Shown in pieces: positions 52,019 through 60,915 of a DNA stretch of 64,000 nucleotides. The notes below the pieces were generated by a model that did no database searches, had not been told where the DNA came from, and saw only the letters and a list, made by a program, of their open reading frames with translations. How positions within the stretch are numbered: position 1 is the first letter of the stretch; every line of letters starts with the position of its first letter. The position numbers were made by a program, and so were the translations under genes. This DNA is from Parabacteroides faecis (GTDB taxonomy: Bacteria; Bacteroidota; Bacteroidia; Bacteroidales; Tannerellaceae): positions 124,001 to 188,000 of the forward strand of contig NZ_BMPB01000005.1 of assembly GCF_014647375.1 (NCBI RefSeq), read 5' to 3'.

Positions 52019-53239
52019 TTATTTCTTCTTCTTATCGCTTCCCGGAGGGCCAGGCATGAACGGACTCTTTTCCGTTGGGGCAGCGGCCTGTGCCGGTGCG
52101 TCCGAAGTAAGGTCGACAGCGATTTCTTCGCCTTCGTTCAGTCCGTCGATCACTTCGATCATATTACCGCTTGTCGATCCGACAGTAACGGCTTTCGGGT
52201 GCAACTGCTGTCCTTCTTTAACCCAAACCAGACGTTTGCCGGCCGGTGCTTCCTGGGCACTGTTTTCGGCGATCAGGCCGGTGCCGACGAGTAGTTCTTC
52301 TTCCGGAACGAAACGTAACGACTTGGTCGGAATGGTCAGGACGTTATCGCGTTCGAGCGTGTAAATCGTCACGTTGGCTGTCAGACGGGGTTTCAGTTTC
52401 AGGTCCGGATTGTCGGCGGTAATCACTACTTCATAGGTTACGACCGTAGAGGATGAGCTGGTGGAGCTGCTCGAACTGCTGCTACTGCTGTCGCCCAAGC
52501 GGATCTGCCAGACGGTTCCTTCGAATACATCGTTCGGATAGGCATCGACGGTAAAGCTGACACGCTGTCCGTCGTGTACGTTGCCTATATCGGCTTCATC
52601 GACATCGGCGATCACCTGCATCTTGGTCAGGTCGGCGGCGATGGTGAACAGGGTCGGTGTTTCGAATCCGGCGGCAACGGTCTGCCCTTCTTCAACGGCA
52701 CGGTTGATAACGACACCGTCGATCGGGCTGGTGATCGTGGCGTATTCGAGGTTACGGTTCACTTTGACCATCGCTGCCTGATTCTGTTCGTAGGAGGCTT
52801 TCGACTTTTCATAATTGTAAGTCGCTGTCTCATAATCGGAGTCGCTGATCAGTTTCTTTTCGTAAAGCACCTTGTTACGTGCGTAATTCTTCTGCTGGTA
52901 TTCGTATTCGCTCTTGCTGCTTGCCAGCTGGGCCTGGGCGGATGCCAGTTCGGCCTTCAGGTTTACTTTATCCATTTCTGCGATCAATTGTCCGGCTTTC
53001 ACTACGTCGTTGTAGTCTGCGTACAATTTATCGATGATGCCGGATACCTGCGTACCGACTTCCACTTCCGTCACCGGTTCTACTGTTCCGGTAGCTGTCA
53101 CTGTGTTTGAGATGGAGCTGCGGTTCACTTTGGCGGTTTCGAGGCTGATGCCGCCTTTCGACGATTTACCTGTAAAGAACCAGATTCCTCCGGCTACGAC
53201 CAGCACGCCTGCTATACCGATAATAAGTTTCTTGTTCAT
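52019..53239 (-). CDS. MacA-like periplasmic adaptor (HlyD/RND MFP family)
   Basis: It encodes 406 aa with an N-terminal membrane anchor (residues 4-21). The lipoyl/barrel-sandwich halves are GTVEPVTEVEVGTQVSGIIDKLYADYNDVVKAGQ and VVINRAVEEGQTVAAGF, flanking a helical hairpin. Around residue 250 an unusual run of serines (nine, then Thr, then four more) interrupts the beta-barrel domain. The C terminus is Lys-rich. It links the MacB permease to TolC and is co-transcribed with tolC. Confidence 0.92.
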   Translation of the reverse strand: MNKKLIIGIAGVLVVAGGIWFFTGKSSKGGISLETAKVNRSSISNTVTATGTVEPVTEVEVGTQVSGIIDKLYADYNDVVKAGQLIAEMDKVNLKAELASAQAQLASSKSEYEYQQKNYARNKVLYEKKLISDSDYETATYNYEKSKASYEQNQAAMVKVNRNLEYATITSPIDGVVINRAVEEGQTVAAGFETPTLFTIAADLTKMQVIADVDEADIGNVHDGQRVSFTVDAYPNDVFEGTVWQIRLGDSSSSSSSSSTSSSSTVVTYEVVITADNPDLKLKPRLTANVTIYTLERDNVLTIPTKSLRFVPEEELLVGTGLIAENSAQEAPAGKRLVWVKEGQQLHPKAVTVGSTSGNMIEVIDGLNEGEEIAVDLTSDAPAQAAAPTEKSPFMPGPPGSDKKKK

Positions 53240-53264
53240 ATCTTTTTCTGTTTTTATTTTTTAC

Positions 53265-54620
53265 TTAGAACATCACGATTTCTTCACCTTGGTAGAAGCG
53301 CAGCAAACCTGCGTTGAGGATGGCCGTATATTTGGCCTGTAGCGTTTCCTGCTGGGCACTCAGGAGATTGTTTTTCTCGGTGAGCAGTTCTACCGTATTT
53401 TTCATGCCGACGTTGAACTGTTCGCTGACAAGGGCGTAGCTGGCTTCTGTGCTTTTCAGTTTCTGTGCTGCGGCTACATATTGCTGTTGGGCGCTGTTGG
53501 CTGTCAGCCAGAGGCTTTCAATCGTTTTGTAGAGTGTCTTCTGGTTGTCCATCAGGTCGAGCTCGCTGGTTTGCTTTTGCAGCTTCGCTTTGTTGACAGC
53601 TGTCTTTGCCTGTCGTTTGTCGAAGATAGGGATGCTCAGGGTCAGGCCCAGGGAGTTATTCCAGTTCTGTTTGACCTGTTCGCTGAAGCTGAAATCGTTG
53701 CCGTTGGCATTGGTCGTTCCGATCCCGGCGCTGAGGCTCAGTGTCGGGATATATCCGGCACGTGCCATCTTGATACTCAGGTCGGAAGACTGGATATTCA
53801 GTTTCCCGGATTCTATTTCAGGGCGCAGGTTGAGGGCGGTCTGGTAGACATCGTCTTTGCCGGGCAGCGGTATCAATACGCTGCTGTCGTCGAGTTGCGG
53901 CATGTAAAGATCCATTTCGAAATCGCCGTCCAGTTCGAGCAGCTGTTTCAGTTGCAGCTTGTAATCCTGCAAAGTTGTTTGCGAGGTGACCAGTTGGTAG
54001 TTATTGCTGCTTACCTGTGCTTCGAGTTGGGCGAGGTCGCTGGAGGCGATGCTGCCGGCGTTGAACAGTTCCTGTGCACGTTCGTATTCTTTCTGACTGA
54101 CTTCCAGGGTCGATTCGTTCACTTTGACTGCTTCGGCGGAATAGAGTATCTGTACGTACAGCTGGGTGATGTTTTCCTCGATGGTGTTTTCGCTTTCATC
54201 GACGGAGAGTTCGGCGATGCGGCTGTTCAGTTGTTGCTGTTTGACAGTGTTTACCCGTTTGCTGCCGTTGTAAACCGTCCAGTTGGCATCGATGCCGTAG
54301 CTACCGTTATAAGAGGTTTTACTTTCGCTGGTGGTGATGTTGTCGCCACTGATGATCGTACCGCTGGCACTGTTCGGGCGGTTCACGATGCGCTGGCTGA
54401 TATTTCCACTCAGGGAAGGAAGGAAATCCGCTTTTGCCGACTTTACATCTTCTTGCGTGCTCTCGACGCTGATGCGGTTACGGCGGATGGTGATGTTATG
54501 CTCCAGGGCATAATCAATGCAATCACGAAGCGTCCACTGCTTCGGCATGTCGTCCTCTGCTTTCATTCCGGCAGGCAGAAGAAGCAGGCAGGATAGGATT
54601 ATTAGAGAGATCTGTTTCAT
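53265..54620 (-). CDS. TolC-family outer-membrane efflux protein
   Basis: It encodes 451 aa from ATG 54620, with a signal peptide (MKQISLIILSCLLLLPAGM, cleavage near KAE). Two OEP repeats follow, with typical periodic helices (ALEHNITIRRNRISVESTQEDVKSAKADFLPSLSGN in the first). It is the outer-membrane duct of the tripartite efflux pump and the first gene of the operon tolC-macA-ATPase-macB-kinase-regulator. The in-frame extension to 54674 includes the promoter and is not used. Confidence 0.93.
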   Translation of the reverse strand: MKQISLIILSCLLLLPAGMKAEDDMPKQWTLRDCIDYALEHNITIRRNRISVESTQEDVKSAKADFLPSLSGNISQRIVNRPNSASGTIISGDNITTSESKTSYNGSYGIDANWTVYNGSKRVNTVKQQQLNSRIAELSVDESENTIEENITQLYVQILYSAEAVKVNESTLEVSQKEYERAQELFNAGSIASSDLAQLEAQVSSNNYQLVTSQTTLQDYKLQLKQLLELDGDFEMDLYMPQLDDSSVLIPLPGKDDVYQTALNLRPEIESGKLNIQSSDLSIKMARAGYIPTLSLSAGIGTTNANGNDFSFSEQVKQNWNNSLGLTLSIPIFDKRQAKTAVNKAKLQKQTSELDLMDNQKTLYKTIESLWLTANSAQQQYVAAAQKLKSTEASYALVSEQFNVGMKNTVELLTEKNNLLSAQQETLQAKYTAILNAGLLRFYQGEEIVMF

Positions 54621-54671
54621 AATGCTTTCGTTTTGCGACCTAAACAATCTTTTTACCTTTATTTTCTGAAG

Positions 54672-54679
54672 CAAAACTA
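54672..54679 (-). promoter_or_regulatory. -7 box of the tolC operon
   Basis: TAGTTTTG on the minus strand matches TAnnTTTG, 52 bases upstream of the tolC start. Confidence 0.45.
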
Positions 54680-54803
54680 CTTTGTATTAAATTCCTCTAC
54701 AATTAGAATAGAAATAGGAGGTTGGTTCATAGACGAAAACGGGGATTTTGCCGATAAACGGAATAGAAGGGATATGAAAAGGTTTGGTAATTAAATCCGT
54801 AAT

Positions 54804-54918
54804 TAGAAAGGGGACGCAGACCACGCAGAAGACGTAGAGTAACGCAGATATTTTTATTCTAAATAATAAATAAGTCTGCGAAATCTGCGTCTTCTGCGTG
54901 GTCTGCGTCCCCTTTCTA
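54804..54918. repeat. 115-bp element with 31-bp perfect inverted repeats
   Basis: The arms at 54804-54834 and 54888-54918 are exact complements, beginning TAGAAAGGGGACGCAG. Within them ACGCAGA-type units recur (ACGCAGACC, ACGCAGAAG, ACGCAGAT). It is non-coding, lies in the 341-base gap between tolC and the lipoprotein gene, and has a 53-base A/T-rich core. It is either a miniature mobile element or a terminator-like structure. Confidence 0.7.
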
Positions 54919-54961
54919 TGATTACGAGCTATATGAGCGGAACTTAAAAATTCCGGATCAT

Positions 54962-55585
54962 TTATCGTTTGAAAGAAACGGTTGTTTTTCCTCCGGTTTT
55001 TTGGATGAATACTTTTTTGTCGTGTTCATCGTCATCCGAATATATATGTGTGCCGTTATATTTCCAGGATGATATCTTGGCGTAATATTTACCGCCGATA
55101 ACGTTTTTGTCTGTGTATTTATAGGTGATTTCCAGTTGGTCGGTATCACCGTTTACATAGATAGGAAACGTATAGGTACTGTATCTTGAATCTCCGTATG
55201 CGCTCAATGTGCAGTAATACAGATTTTCCTCTTTGTCGAAATAAATCCAGTTATGATTGCCATTGTAACGTATGATAGTGTCGGCGACGTCTGTCTGCCG
55301 GTCCTTGGTACGTTCGATCGGATTCTCCAGTTTCTCGCTCCATGATACGGGATACGTGTTCGGGTCATTCGGATGGATCAAGCTGTTCCCTTTCTCGTCG
55401 ATATAGTAAAGACGTAAAGTGTTCGCCCTTCCGAAAAAATTACCGTCCGGTATGCTGTTCATCCATTCTTCCCCTTCTTCTTCCGGGTCCTCGGCATTGG
55501 GATTCAGGAGATGATCGTTACAGTTGGTAAGACCGACCGTACACAATAAAAGTAACAAGATACCGAATAAATGATTTGTTTTCAT
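54962..55585 (-). CDS. Lipoprotein of unknown function
   Basis: It encodes 207 aa. The N terminus is a lipoprotein signal (LLLLLCTVGLTNC, lipidated Cys22), followed by an acidic linker (EDPEEEGEEW) that in Bacteroidota favours surface exposure. The remainder is rich in Tyr, Asp and beta-strand pattern and ends in a basic strand (GGKTTVSFKR). No domain is recognised. It lies 28 bases downstream of the DUF1080 gene and may be co-transcribed. Confidence 0.75.
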   Translation of the reverse strand: MKTNHLFGILLLLLCTVGLTNCNDHLLNPNAEDPEEEGEEWMNSIPDGNFFGRANTLRLYYIDEKGNSLIHPNDPNTYPVSWSEKLENPIERTKDRQTDVADTIIRYNGNHNWIYFDKEENLYYCTLSAYGDSRYSTYTFPIYVNGDTDQLEITYKYTDKNVIGGKYYAKISSWKYNGTHIYSDDDEHDKKVFIQKTGGKTTVSFKR

Positions 55586-55613
55586 GATGTATAAACACTT
55601 TACCTGTTGTCTC

Positions 55614-56399
55614 TTATAATTCTCTTAACCAGATATTACGGAAGCTGATCGGTTCGCTGGGATCACCGTGGCTCTGCAGGATGATCGGGCCGGCTCCGTG
55701 AGGGATCACTTTCGGGAAGCCGATGTATTCGGTTGTTCCGAGGATCGTCGTGTTGTTCTGCAAAACGATGCCATTCTGAATAACGGTGATACGGGGCGGC
55801 ACGCGATAGGTTCCGTCTTCTTTGAAAACAGGAGCGGAGTAAATGATATCGTATACATTCCATTCACCCGGTTTACGCATGGCGTTTGCCAACGGCGGTG
55901 TCTGTTTGTAGATACTTCCGGTCTGTCCGTTCACGTATGTTTCGTTGTTGTAGCAATCGAGCACCTGAACTTCATACATTCCTTGCATGAAGATGCCGCT
56001 ATTGCCACGTCCCTGGCTTGTTCCCGTGATGTTTTCAGGAACGCACCATTCGATATGCAGCTGGTAGCTGTCGAATTTCTGTTTGGTCTGGATATCTCCG
56101 GCTTTTTTATTCACGGTGAAAACGCCATCGTGTACAATCCATTGAGCCGGTTCACCTTTGGTGTTTTCCCAAGCGGAAAGGTCTTTGCCATCGAACAGGA
56201 CGATGGCGTCAGACGGAGCCGAGTTTGTTTTAATATCTCCCGGAGTAACGATTTTGGGTTGAGGAGTCCAGTATTCCGACATGCCCGGAGTCATTGGCTC
56301 CTGTTTCGGATACTCCTTCTGCTGTGCGCTGATGCTTACACAAGCCGTACAGGCAATGGCTGCCAGCACGGCTTTGTTGGTGAAGTCTCTTTTCTTCAT
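55614..56399 (-). CDS. Secreted DUF1080 (3-keto-disaccharide hydrolase-like) protein
   Basis: It encodes 261 aa with a signal peptide (cleavage near ISAQQ). The concanavalin-like DUF1080 domain is recognised from IVLFDGKDLSAWENTKGEPAQW, HIEWCVPENITGTSQGRGNSGIF and MYEVQVLDCYNN. Family members hydrolyse 3-keto-glucosides or bind polysaccharide; the reaction here is inferred. It has its own -7 box (TAGATTTG, 56436-56443 on the minus strand). Confidence 0.88.
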   Translation of the reverse strand: MKKRDFTNKAVLAAIACTACVSISAQQKEYPKQEPMTPGMSEYWTPQPKIVTPGDIKTNSAPSDAIVLFDGKDLSAWENTKGEPAQWIVHDGVFTVNKKAGDIQTKQKFDSYQLHIEWCVPENITGTSQGRGNSGIFMQGMYEVQVLDCYNNETYVNGQTGSIYKQTPPLANAMRKPGEWNVYDIIYSAPVFKEDGTYRVPPRITVIQNGIVLQNNTTILGTTEYIGFPKVIPHGAGPIILQSHGDPSEPISFRNIWLREL

Positions 56400-56435
56400 G
56401 GTCTAAATTATTTTATATTTACATATTAAATGTTG

Positions 56436-56443
56436 CAAATCTA
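56436..56443 (-). promoter_or_regulatory. -7 box of the DUF1080 gene
   Basis: TAGATTTG on the minus strand, 36 bases upstream of the start. Confidence 0.45.
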
Positions 56444-56488
56444 CATAATAATTTGCCATGTTGTAACAGCTTTTACAGGAAAATGCGT

Positions 56489-56953
56489 TTAAGCGTTATG
56501 ATTGAAAAGACGTTGTTCCGCCAGTTTCTCATATTTGGTCCCCGGACGGCCGTAGTTGCAATAGGGATAAATGCTGATTCCGCCGCGTGGGGTGAAGATT
56601 CCTGTCACCTCGATATATTTCGGGTCCATCAGCTTGACTAGGTCTTTCATGATGATGTTGACACAGTCTTCATGAAAGGCGCCGTGGCTGCGGAAACTGA
56701 AGAGGTATAGTTTCAGGCTCTTGCTTTCCACCATCTTCACATCGGGGATATAGTCGATATGGATGGTCGCAAAATCCGGTTGTCCGGTGATCGGGCAGAG
56801 GCTGGTAAATTCCGGGCAGTTGAAACGTACCCAGTAATCGTTGCCCTGGTGTTTGTTGGTGAATGCTTCCAGCACTTCCGGGGCATAATCCTGTTTATAT
56901 TCGGTAGAGCTGCCTAAAAGGTGCAGTTCGTTTTCTTCTTTTCTTGTATCCAT
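56489..56953 (-). CDS. queF: QueF, NADPH-dependent preQ0 reductase (short form)
   Basis: It encodes 154 aa. The catalytic Cys is in [13 protein letters not shown], and the following [21 protein letters not shown] carries the QueF motif (E, S, K, S, R) that binds NADPH. It reduces preQ0 to preQ1 in queuosine synthesis. The gene is 4 bases after queC. The C terminus ([11 protein letters not shown]) is normal for the short tunnelling-fold form. Confidence 0.95.
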   Translation of the reverse strand: MDTRKEENELHLLGSSTEYKQDYAPEVLEAFTNKHQGNDYWVRFNCPEFTSLCPITGQPDFATIHIDYIPDVKMVESKSLKLYLFSFRSHGAFHEDCVNIIMKDLVKLMDPKYIEVTGIFTPRGGISIYPYCNYGRPGTKYEKLAEQRLFNHNA

Positions 56954-56957
56954 AATC

Positions 56958-57620
56958 TTATTTCTTCTTCCTGTTTAGGTATTTCTCCAATCCTTCTCTG
57001 CGCAATTTGCAGGCGGGGCAATGACCGCAACCGTCGGCAGGAACGCCGTTGTAGCAGGTCAGTGTCTGTGTACGAATCAGGTCGAATACGCCCAGTTCGT
57101 CGGATAACTCCCATACTTCACTCTTGTCACGGTCCATCAGCGGGGTGTGGATGACGAACTGTTCGTCCATAGCTAGATTCAGCGTGACGTTCAGTGAGCG
57201 GACAAAGGTGTCGCGACAGTCGGGATATCCGCTGAAATCAGCTTCCGATACGCCGGTTACTAGGTGAAAAATCCCTTTGCTTCGTGCCATGATGGCGGCG
57301 AAAGTCAGGAAAACCATGTTTCTTCCGGGAACGAATGTGTTGGGATAGCTGTCTGCCGGTTTGTCCTCATCCATGACGATTGAGGTATCCGTCAGCGAAT
57401 TTGGAGCCAACTGGCTGATTAACGATACGTCCAGCAATTGGAACGGAACATGCGCATCGGCTGCAATCTTTCTTGCAATTTCAATCTCCTGGGAATGTTT
57501 TTGGCCGTAGGTAAAACATACGGCTTCTACGCGTTTAAAGTGCTTCTTAGCCCAGAAAAGGCAGGTCGTGGAATCTTGTCCACCGGAGAAGCATACCAAA
57601 GCGGCTTCTTGATGTTTCAT
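56958..57620 (-). CDS. queC: QueC, 7-cyano-7-deazaguanine (preQ0) synthase
   Basis: It encodes 220 aa. The N-terminal ATP PP-loop [13 protein letters not shown] is at residues 12-24. The C-terminal zinc site is formed by C in TLTCYNG, then [11 protein letters not shown]. It converts 7-carboxy-7-deazaguanine to preQ0. Together with queF it forms a minimal preQ1 operon; queD and queE are not in this window. Confidence 0.96.
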   Translation of the reverse strand: MKHQEAALVCFSGGQDSTTCLFWAKKHFKRVEAVCFTYGQKHSQEIEIARKIAADAHVPFQLLDVSLISQLAPNSLTDTSIVMDEDKPADSYPNTFVPGRNMVFLTFAAIMARSKGIFHLVTGVSEADFSGYPDCRDTFVRSLNVTLNLAMDEQFVIHTPLMDRDKSEVWELSDELGVFDLIRTQTLTCYNGVPADGCGHCPACKLRREGLEKYLNRKKK

Positions 57621-57682
57621 ATTTTTCTTGTTTTATACGTGGTTCAGCAAGCACACGGAAAAGGAGACGTTCCTTTTCGCTG

Positions 57683-57690
57683 CAAAGATA
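57683..57690 (-). promoter_or_regulatory. -7 box of queC-queF
   Basis: TATCTTTG on the minus strand, 62 bases upstream of queC. Confidence 0.5.
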
Positions 57691-57697
57691 CTTTTTT

Positions 57698-57728
57698 AAT
57701 TGAAAATTGAGAATTGAAAATTGAAAAT
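57698..57728. repeat. TTGAAAA/TTGAGAA short tandem repeat
   Basis: TTGAAAA, TTGAGAA and TTGAAAA units of 7 bases follow one another, giving four phases of an A/T-rich heptad, just upstream of the queC promoter. It has the same unit length as the TTGACAG family but a different sequence. Confidence 0.6.
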
Positions 57729-57817
57729 AGAGGGACATAGCTGGAGCTATTGCACAAAAATGATGTAATTGTGCCGCACATTTCTGTTAAAAGTGTGCAA
57801 TATTAAAGAAAAGTCTT

Positions 57818-57825
57818 TATCTTTG
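57818..57825 (+). promoter_or_regulatory. -7 box of the FadL-type gene
   Basis: TATCTTTG lies 56 bases upstream of the ATG. Confidence 0.5.
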
Positions 57826-57881
57826 CCGCCGTTTGCATCTGAGAGGATGTTATAAAAGAGGTATTAATTAATGAATATTTT

Positions 57882-59339
57882 ATGAAGAAAATTATCGCTT
57901 TAGCATGTCTTTCCATGCTTCCGTTGTCGTACGCTGCGGCAGAAGGTTATCAGGTGAACGCCCAGAGTACCAAGCAGGCAGGTATGGGACACGTTGGTGC
58001 TGCCATGAAGTTGGGTGCAGAAAGCATGCATTTTAACCCGGCAGGTCTGGTGTTTATGGATAAGAGTGTGGACTTGTCGGCAGGTATAACCGGTGTGTTT
58101 GCCAACGGTAAGTTTACAGGAGATAATGGATACGTTCAAAAAACGGATAATAAGGCAAGTACGCCTTTGTATGTATATGCCGGTTTCAAGATTTATGATT
58201 TCCTAGCTGCCGGTATCAGTGTAAATACCCCTTATGGGAGTGCCATTAACTGGGGACGCGACTGGAAAGGTGCTCACCTGGTACAGGATATTTCTTTAAA
58301 AGCGTTCAATATTCAGCCAACCGTTTCCTGGAAGATTATGGATAACCTGAGTATCGGTGCCGGTCTGATGATGGAATTCGGTAATATCGAACTGAACCGT
58401 GCCCTGATCGCGCCGCGTGCAATGACAGGGTTGGCTGAAAGTATGATGGGACAACTCGGTCCGATATTGGAAGCCATGCCACAATATAAGCCGATCGTCG
58501 ATCAACTCGTATCAGAAATGTCCAAATATGATGAAACATCTGCTGTTTCTGCTTCTTTGAAAGGGGATGCCGGTATTCGTCTGGGATTCAATGTCGGTGC
58601 GATGTACGATATTAACGATAAATTTACGGTCGGTGTATCTTATCGTTCAAAAGTAAAAGCCCGTGTGAAAGAAGGCGATGTTCGTTTGAGTTATGCCAAT
58701 GAATTAGGTTTCAAAGGATTGCTGGGACAAGTGAATGGTTTGGTTAATCAACTGGAAGGAATGGGGATTGCTATCCCGGGTATTCCCAAAGACGGTATTC
58801 AGATTCCCCCGTTGGATCAGGCTACTTTTTCTGCGGAATTGCCTCTGCCGGATAACTGGAATGTCGGTTTGACTTACAAGCCTACAGACCGTTGGGTCGT
58901 ATCGGGAGAAGTTCAGTTCGTCGGTTGGGGTGCTTACAACTCGTTGGTTGTGAATTTCTATCCGGCTTCGGAATTGAGCCAATATGATATCGATGCTCCG
59001 AAGAAATACAAAAACTCACGTATTTATCGTCTGGGAACTCAGTTTGCGGCAACTAATCGTCTTGATCTTCGTTTAGGTGCTTACTTTGACGAAACTCCGG
59101 TAGAAGATAATTACTTGAATCCGGAAACTCCGAGTATGAATAAGTTGGGTATCACGGCCGGTCTGAGCTTCCGTCCGCTGGAATCTTTGTCTGTTGATTT
59201 TGCATTTTCTTATGTGACCGGATTCGGACGCGACGGTTCTTATACGGATCTCGATTTGTTAGGAAAACCTCGTACATTCGGTGGACATTACAATGTATAT
59301 GCTTTGATGCCGTCAATCGGTCTTTCTTACGCTTTTTAA
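57882..59339 (+). CDS. OmpP1/FadL/TodX-family outer-membrane transporter
   Basis: It encodes 485 aa with a signal peptide (cleavage near AAAEG). The N-terminal plug motif GYQVNAQSTKQAGMGHVGAAMKLGAES and FNPAG are the FadL hallmarks. The C terminus ends in a strand with terminal Phe (IGLSYAF), as required for barrel insertion. FadL barrels import long-chain fatty acids or other hydrophobic compounds. PorV of the T9SS belongs to the same superfamily, but nothing here specifically points to it. Confidence 0.9.
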   Translation: MKKIIALACLSMLPLSYAAAEGYQVNAQSTKQAGMGHVGAAMKLGAESMHFNPAGLVFMDKSVDLSAGITGVFANGKFTGDNGYVQKTDNKASTPLYVYAGFKIYDFLAAGISVNTPYGSAINWGRDWKGAHLVQDISLKAFNIQPTVSWKIMDNLSIGAGLMMEFGNIELNRALIAPRAMTGLAESMMGQLGPILEAMPQYKPIVDQLVSEMSKYDETSAVSASLKGDAGIRLGFNVGAMYDINDKFTVGVSYRSKVKARVKEGDVRLSYANELGFKGLLGQVNGLVNQLEGMGIAIPGIPKDGIQIPPLDQATFSAELPLPDNWNVGLTYKPTDRWVVSGEVQFVGWGAYNSLVVNFYPASELSQYDIDAPKKYKNSRIYRLGTQFAATNRLDLRLGAYFDETPVEDNYLNPETPSMNKLGITAGLSFRPLESLSVDFAFSYVTGFGRDGSYTDLDLLGKPRTFGGHYNVYALMPSIGLSYAF

Positions 59340-59369
59340 CCTATACATATATATAATAAATCAGAAGAA

Positions 59370-59404
59370 AAGGGCTTGTCCGGGGTGGCAAGTCCTTTTT
59401 TCTT
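59370..59404 (+). terminator. Terminator after the FadL-type gene
   Basis: AAGGGCTTG pairs with CAAGTCCTT (one G-U) and is followed by a T-run. Confidence 0.8.
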
Positions 59405-59459
59405 TATCAATGAATGAACAAGGTTTTTTATTTGCGGGTGAAAAAAGTTTCATCCTAGT

Positions 59460-59543
59460 GGGGAAAGTTTCCCATTATACCGGGGCTTTTCCCCCACTTG
59501 TGTGGGGATTTTTCCCCATAGTTATGAAAATTGTGGGGAAATG
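59460..59543. repeat. Cluster of GGGGAAA/TTTCCCC palindromes
   Basis: GGGAAAGTTTCCC, CCCCACTTGTGTGGGG and GGGGATTTTTCCCC follow one another, and GGGGAAATGG closes the block. It lies between two convergent genes and probably acts in termination. Confidence 0.55.
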
Positions 59544-59558
59544 GAAACGATGCTTCCC

Positions 59559-59888
59559 TTAGCGGATCGCTACTTTGCGGACAGTTTCGCCGATGCGGAC
59601 GATGTAATACCCCTTGGCGATATCGACAGTGTATTCACCATCCGGTTGCTTCATTTTGATTTCTTTGACACGGATGCCTACCACGCTGTATATTTCCAGT
59701 TTACTACCGATAGGAGCATTCTTTACAACGATCTTGTTGTCGTAGGCACTGATTTCGATAGAGTCGGGTTCTGCTATTTCAGCCTGTTTTACGGCATGCG
59801 TAGTTGTTGCCACTTGCTGTGCATTGACAGTGAGTGGATTACCAACGTAAGCGCTGATCAACAGGATTATGGCAAATAATGATCTCAT
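59559..59888 (-). CDS. Small secreted protein with a T9SS-like C-terminal sorting domain
   Basis: It encodes 109 aa from ATG 59888. The signal peptide covers residues 1-23 (cleavage after VNA). Residues about 49-109 (YDNKIVVKNAPIGSKLEIYS, then VKEIKMKQPDGEYTVDIAKG and YYIVRIGETVRKVAIR) match the type A T9SS C-terminal domain: N in the first strand, G..L.IY...G, and the closing G-Y-Y-I-V-R...K-V sequence. Only about 25 residues separate the signal from this domain, so no separate cargo is present. It is convergent with the FadL-type gene. Confidence 0.7.
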   Translation of the reverse strand: MRSLFAIILLISAYVGNPLTVNAQQVATTTHAVKQAEIAEPDSIEISAYDNKIVVKNAPIGSKLEIYSVVGIRVKEIKMKQPDGEYTVDIAKGYYIVRIGETVRKVAIR

Positions 59889-59974
59889 ATTCAAAACCCT
59901 AAATTCGTACAAATGTATGAATAATTTTGAATATGGTGGATATTTGGCAGTTATTATTTAAGAAAAGGGCCTTA

Positions 59975-60889
59975 TTATATGGGTAAGACCATGCCTTCGC
60001 TTCCTAAAATTGTTCCGGGAAATATCTCCTTTGCTTCTTTATGTAATTCTGCGAGTTCTTCGTAACGGGCAGAATAATGACCGATGACAAGCCGTTTTAC
60101 TCCTGCCTTTAATGCAATATCTGCTGCTTGGCGGGCGGTTGAATGAAACGTCTCTTTGGCACGTGCTTTGTCGCATTCGGCAAAAGTTGCTTCATGGTAA
60201 AGGAGGTCTACGCCTTCAATAATCGGAATGACAGACGGATTGTAGGCGGTGTCCGAGCAATAGGCATAGCGTTTGGGCGGTGCTGCCGGGCGCGTCAGCC
60301 GGGAACAGGGGATCACTTCTCCTTCCGGGGTGATATAATCTTTTCCCTGTTTGATATCTTTCATGCAGCGTATGGGTACCTGATAGAAATCAGTCATTTC
60401 GCGGATGATATGCGCTTCTTTGGCCTTTTCGGCAAACAAGAAACCACAAGTCGGAATCCGGTGCTTCAGGGGAATGGAATAAACAGACAGAGAACGGTCT
60501 TCCATGATCAGCGAATGACTGTAAGTATCTATATGGTTGAAACGGACTTTGTAAGGCATTCCTTTGCAGAATGTATCCAATACAGGACGCATGTAGTTTT
60601 CGATCTCTTTGGGGGCATGTATCACCAGTTCGCCGGTACGTCCCAGCATACCCAGCGTGGAAATAAGACCCGGCAGTCCGAAGCAATGGTCTCCATGTAG
60701 ATGGGAAATGAAAATATGGTTTAAGCGGCTGAATTTGATACGCATATGACGCATCTGTACCTGCGTGCCTTCACCACAGTCTATCATATATAATTTATCA
60801 CGTAAATCTACTACCTGAGAAGTTGCCAGATGCCGTGTTGTGGGTAAGGCTGAACCGCATCCTAAAATGTTTAAATTGAAATCTGCCAT
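59975..60889 (-). CDS. rnz: RNase Z (tRNA 3'-processing endonuclease)
   Basis: It encodes 304 aa from ATG 60889. The metallo-beta-lactamase motif SHLHGDHCFGLPG is present, with further metal ligands in YCSDTAYN (Asp) and VIGHYSARY (His). The N terminus NILGCGSALPTTRHLATSQ is typical. It cleaves tRNA precursors lacking encoded CCA, consistent with the tRNA-Lys gene in this window. A longer frame upstream runs through the promoter. Confidence 0.95.
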   Translation of the reverse strand: MADFNLNILGCGSALPTTRHLATSQVVDLRDKLYMIDCGEGTQVQMRHMRIKFSRLNHIFISHLHGDHCFGLPGLISTLGMLGRTGELVIHAPKEIENYMRPVLDTFCKGMPYKVRFNHIDTYSHSLIMEDRSLSVYSIPLKHRIPTCGFLFAEKAKEAHIIREMTDFYQVPIRCMKDIKQGKDYITPEGEVIPCSRLTRPAAPPKRYAYCSDTAYNPSVIPIIEGVDLLYHEATFAECDKARAKETFHSTARQAADIALKAGVKRLVIGHYSARYEELAELHKEAKEIFPGTILGSEGMVLPI

Positions 60890-60915
60890 AAAGGAATCCC
60901 TTGGATAATTGTTTG

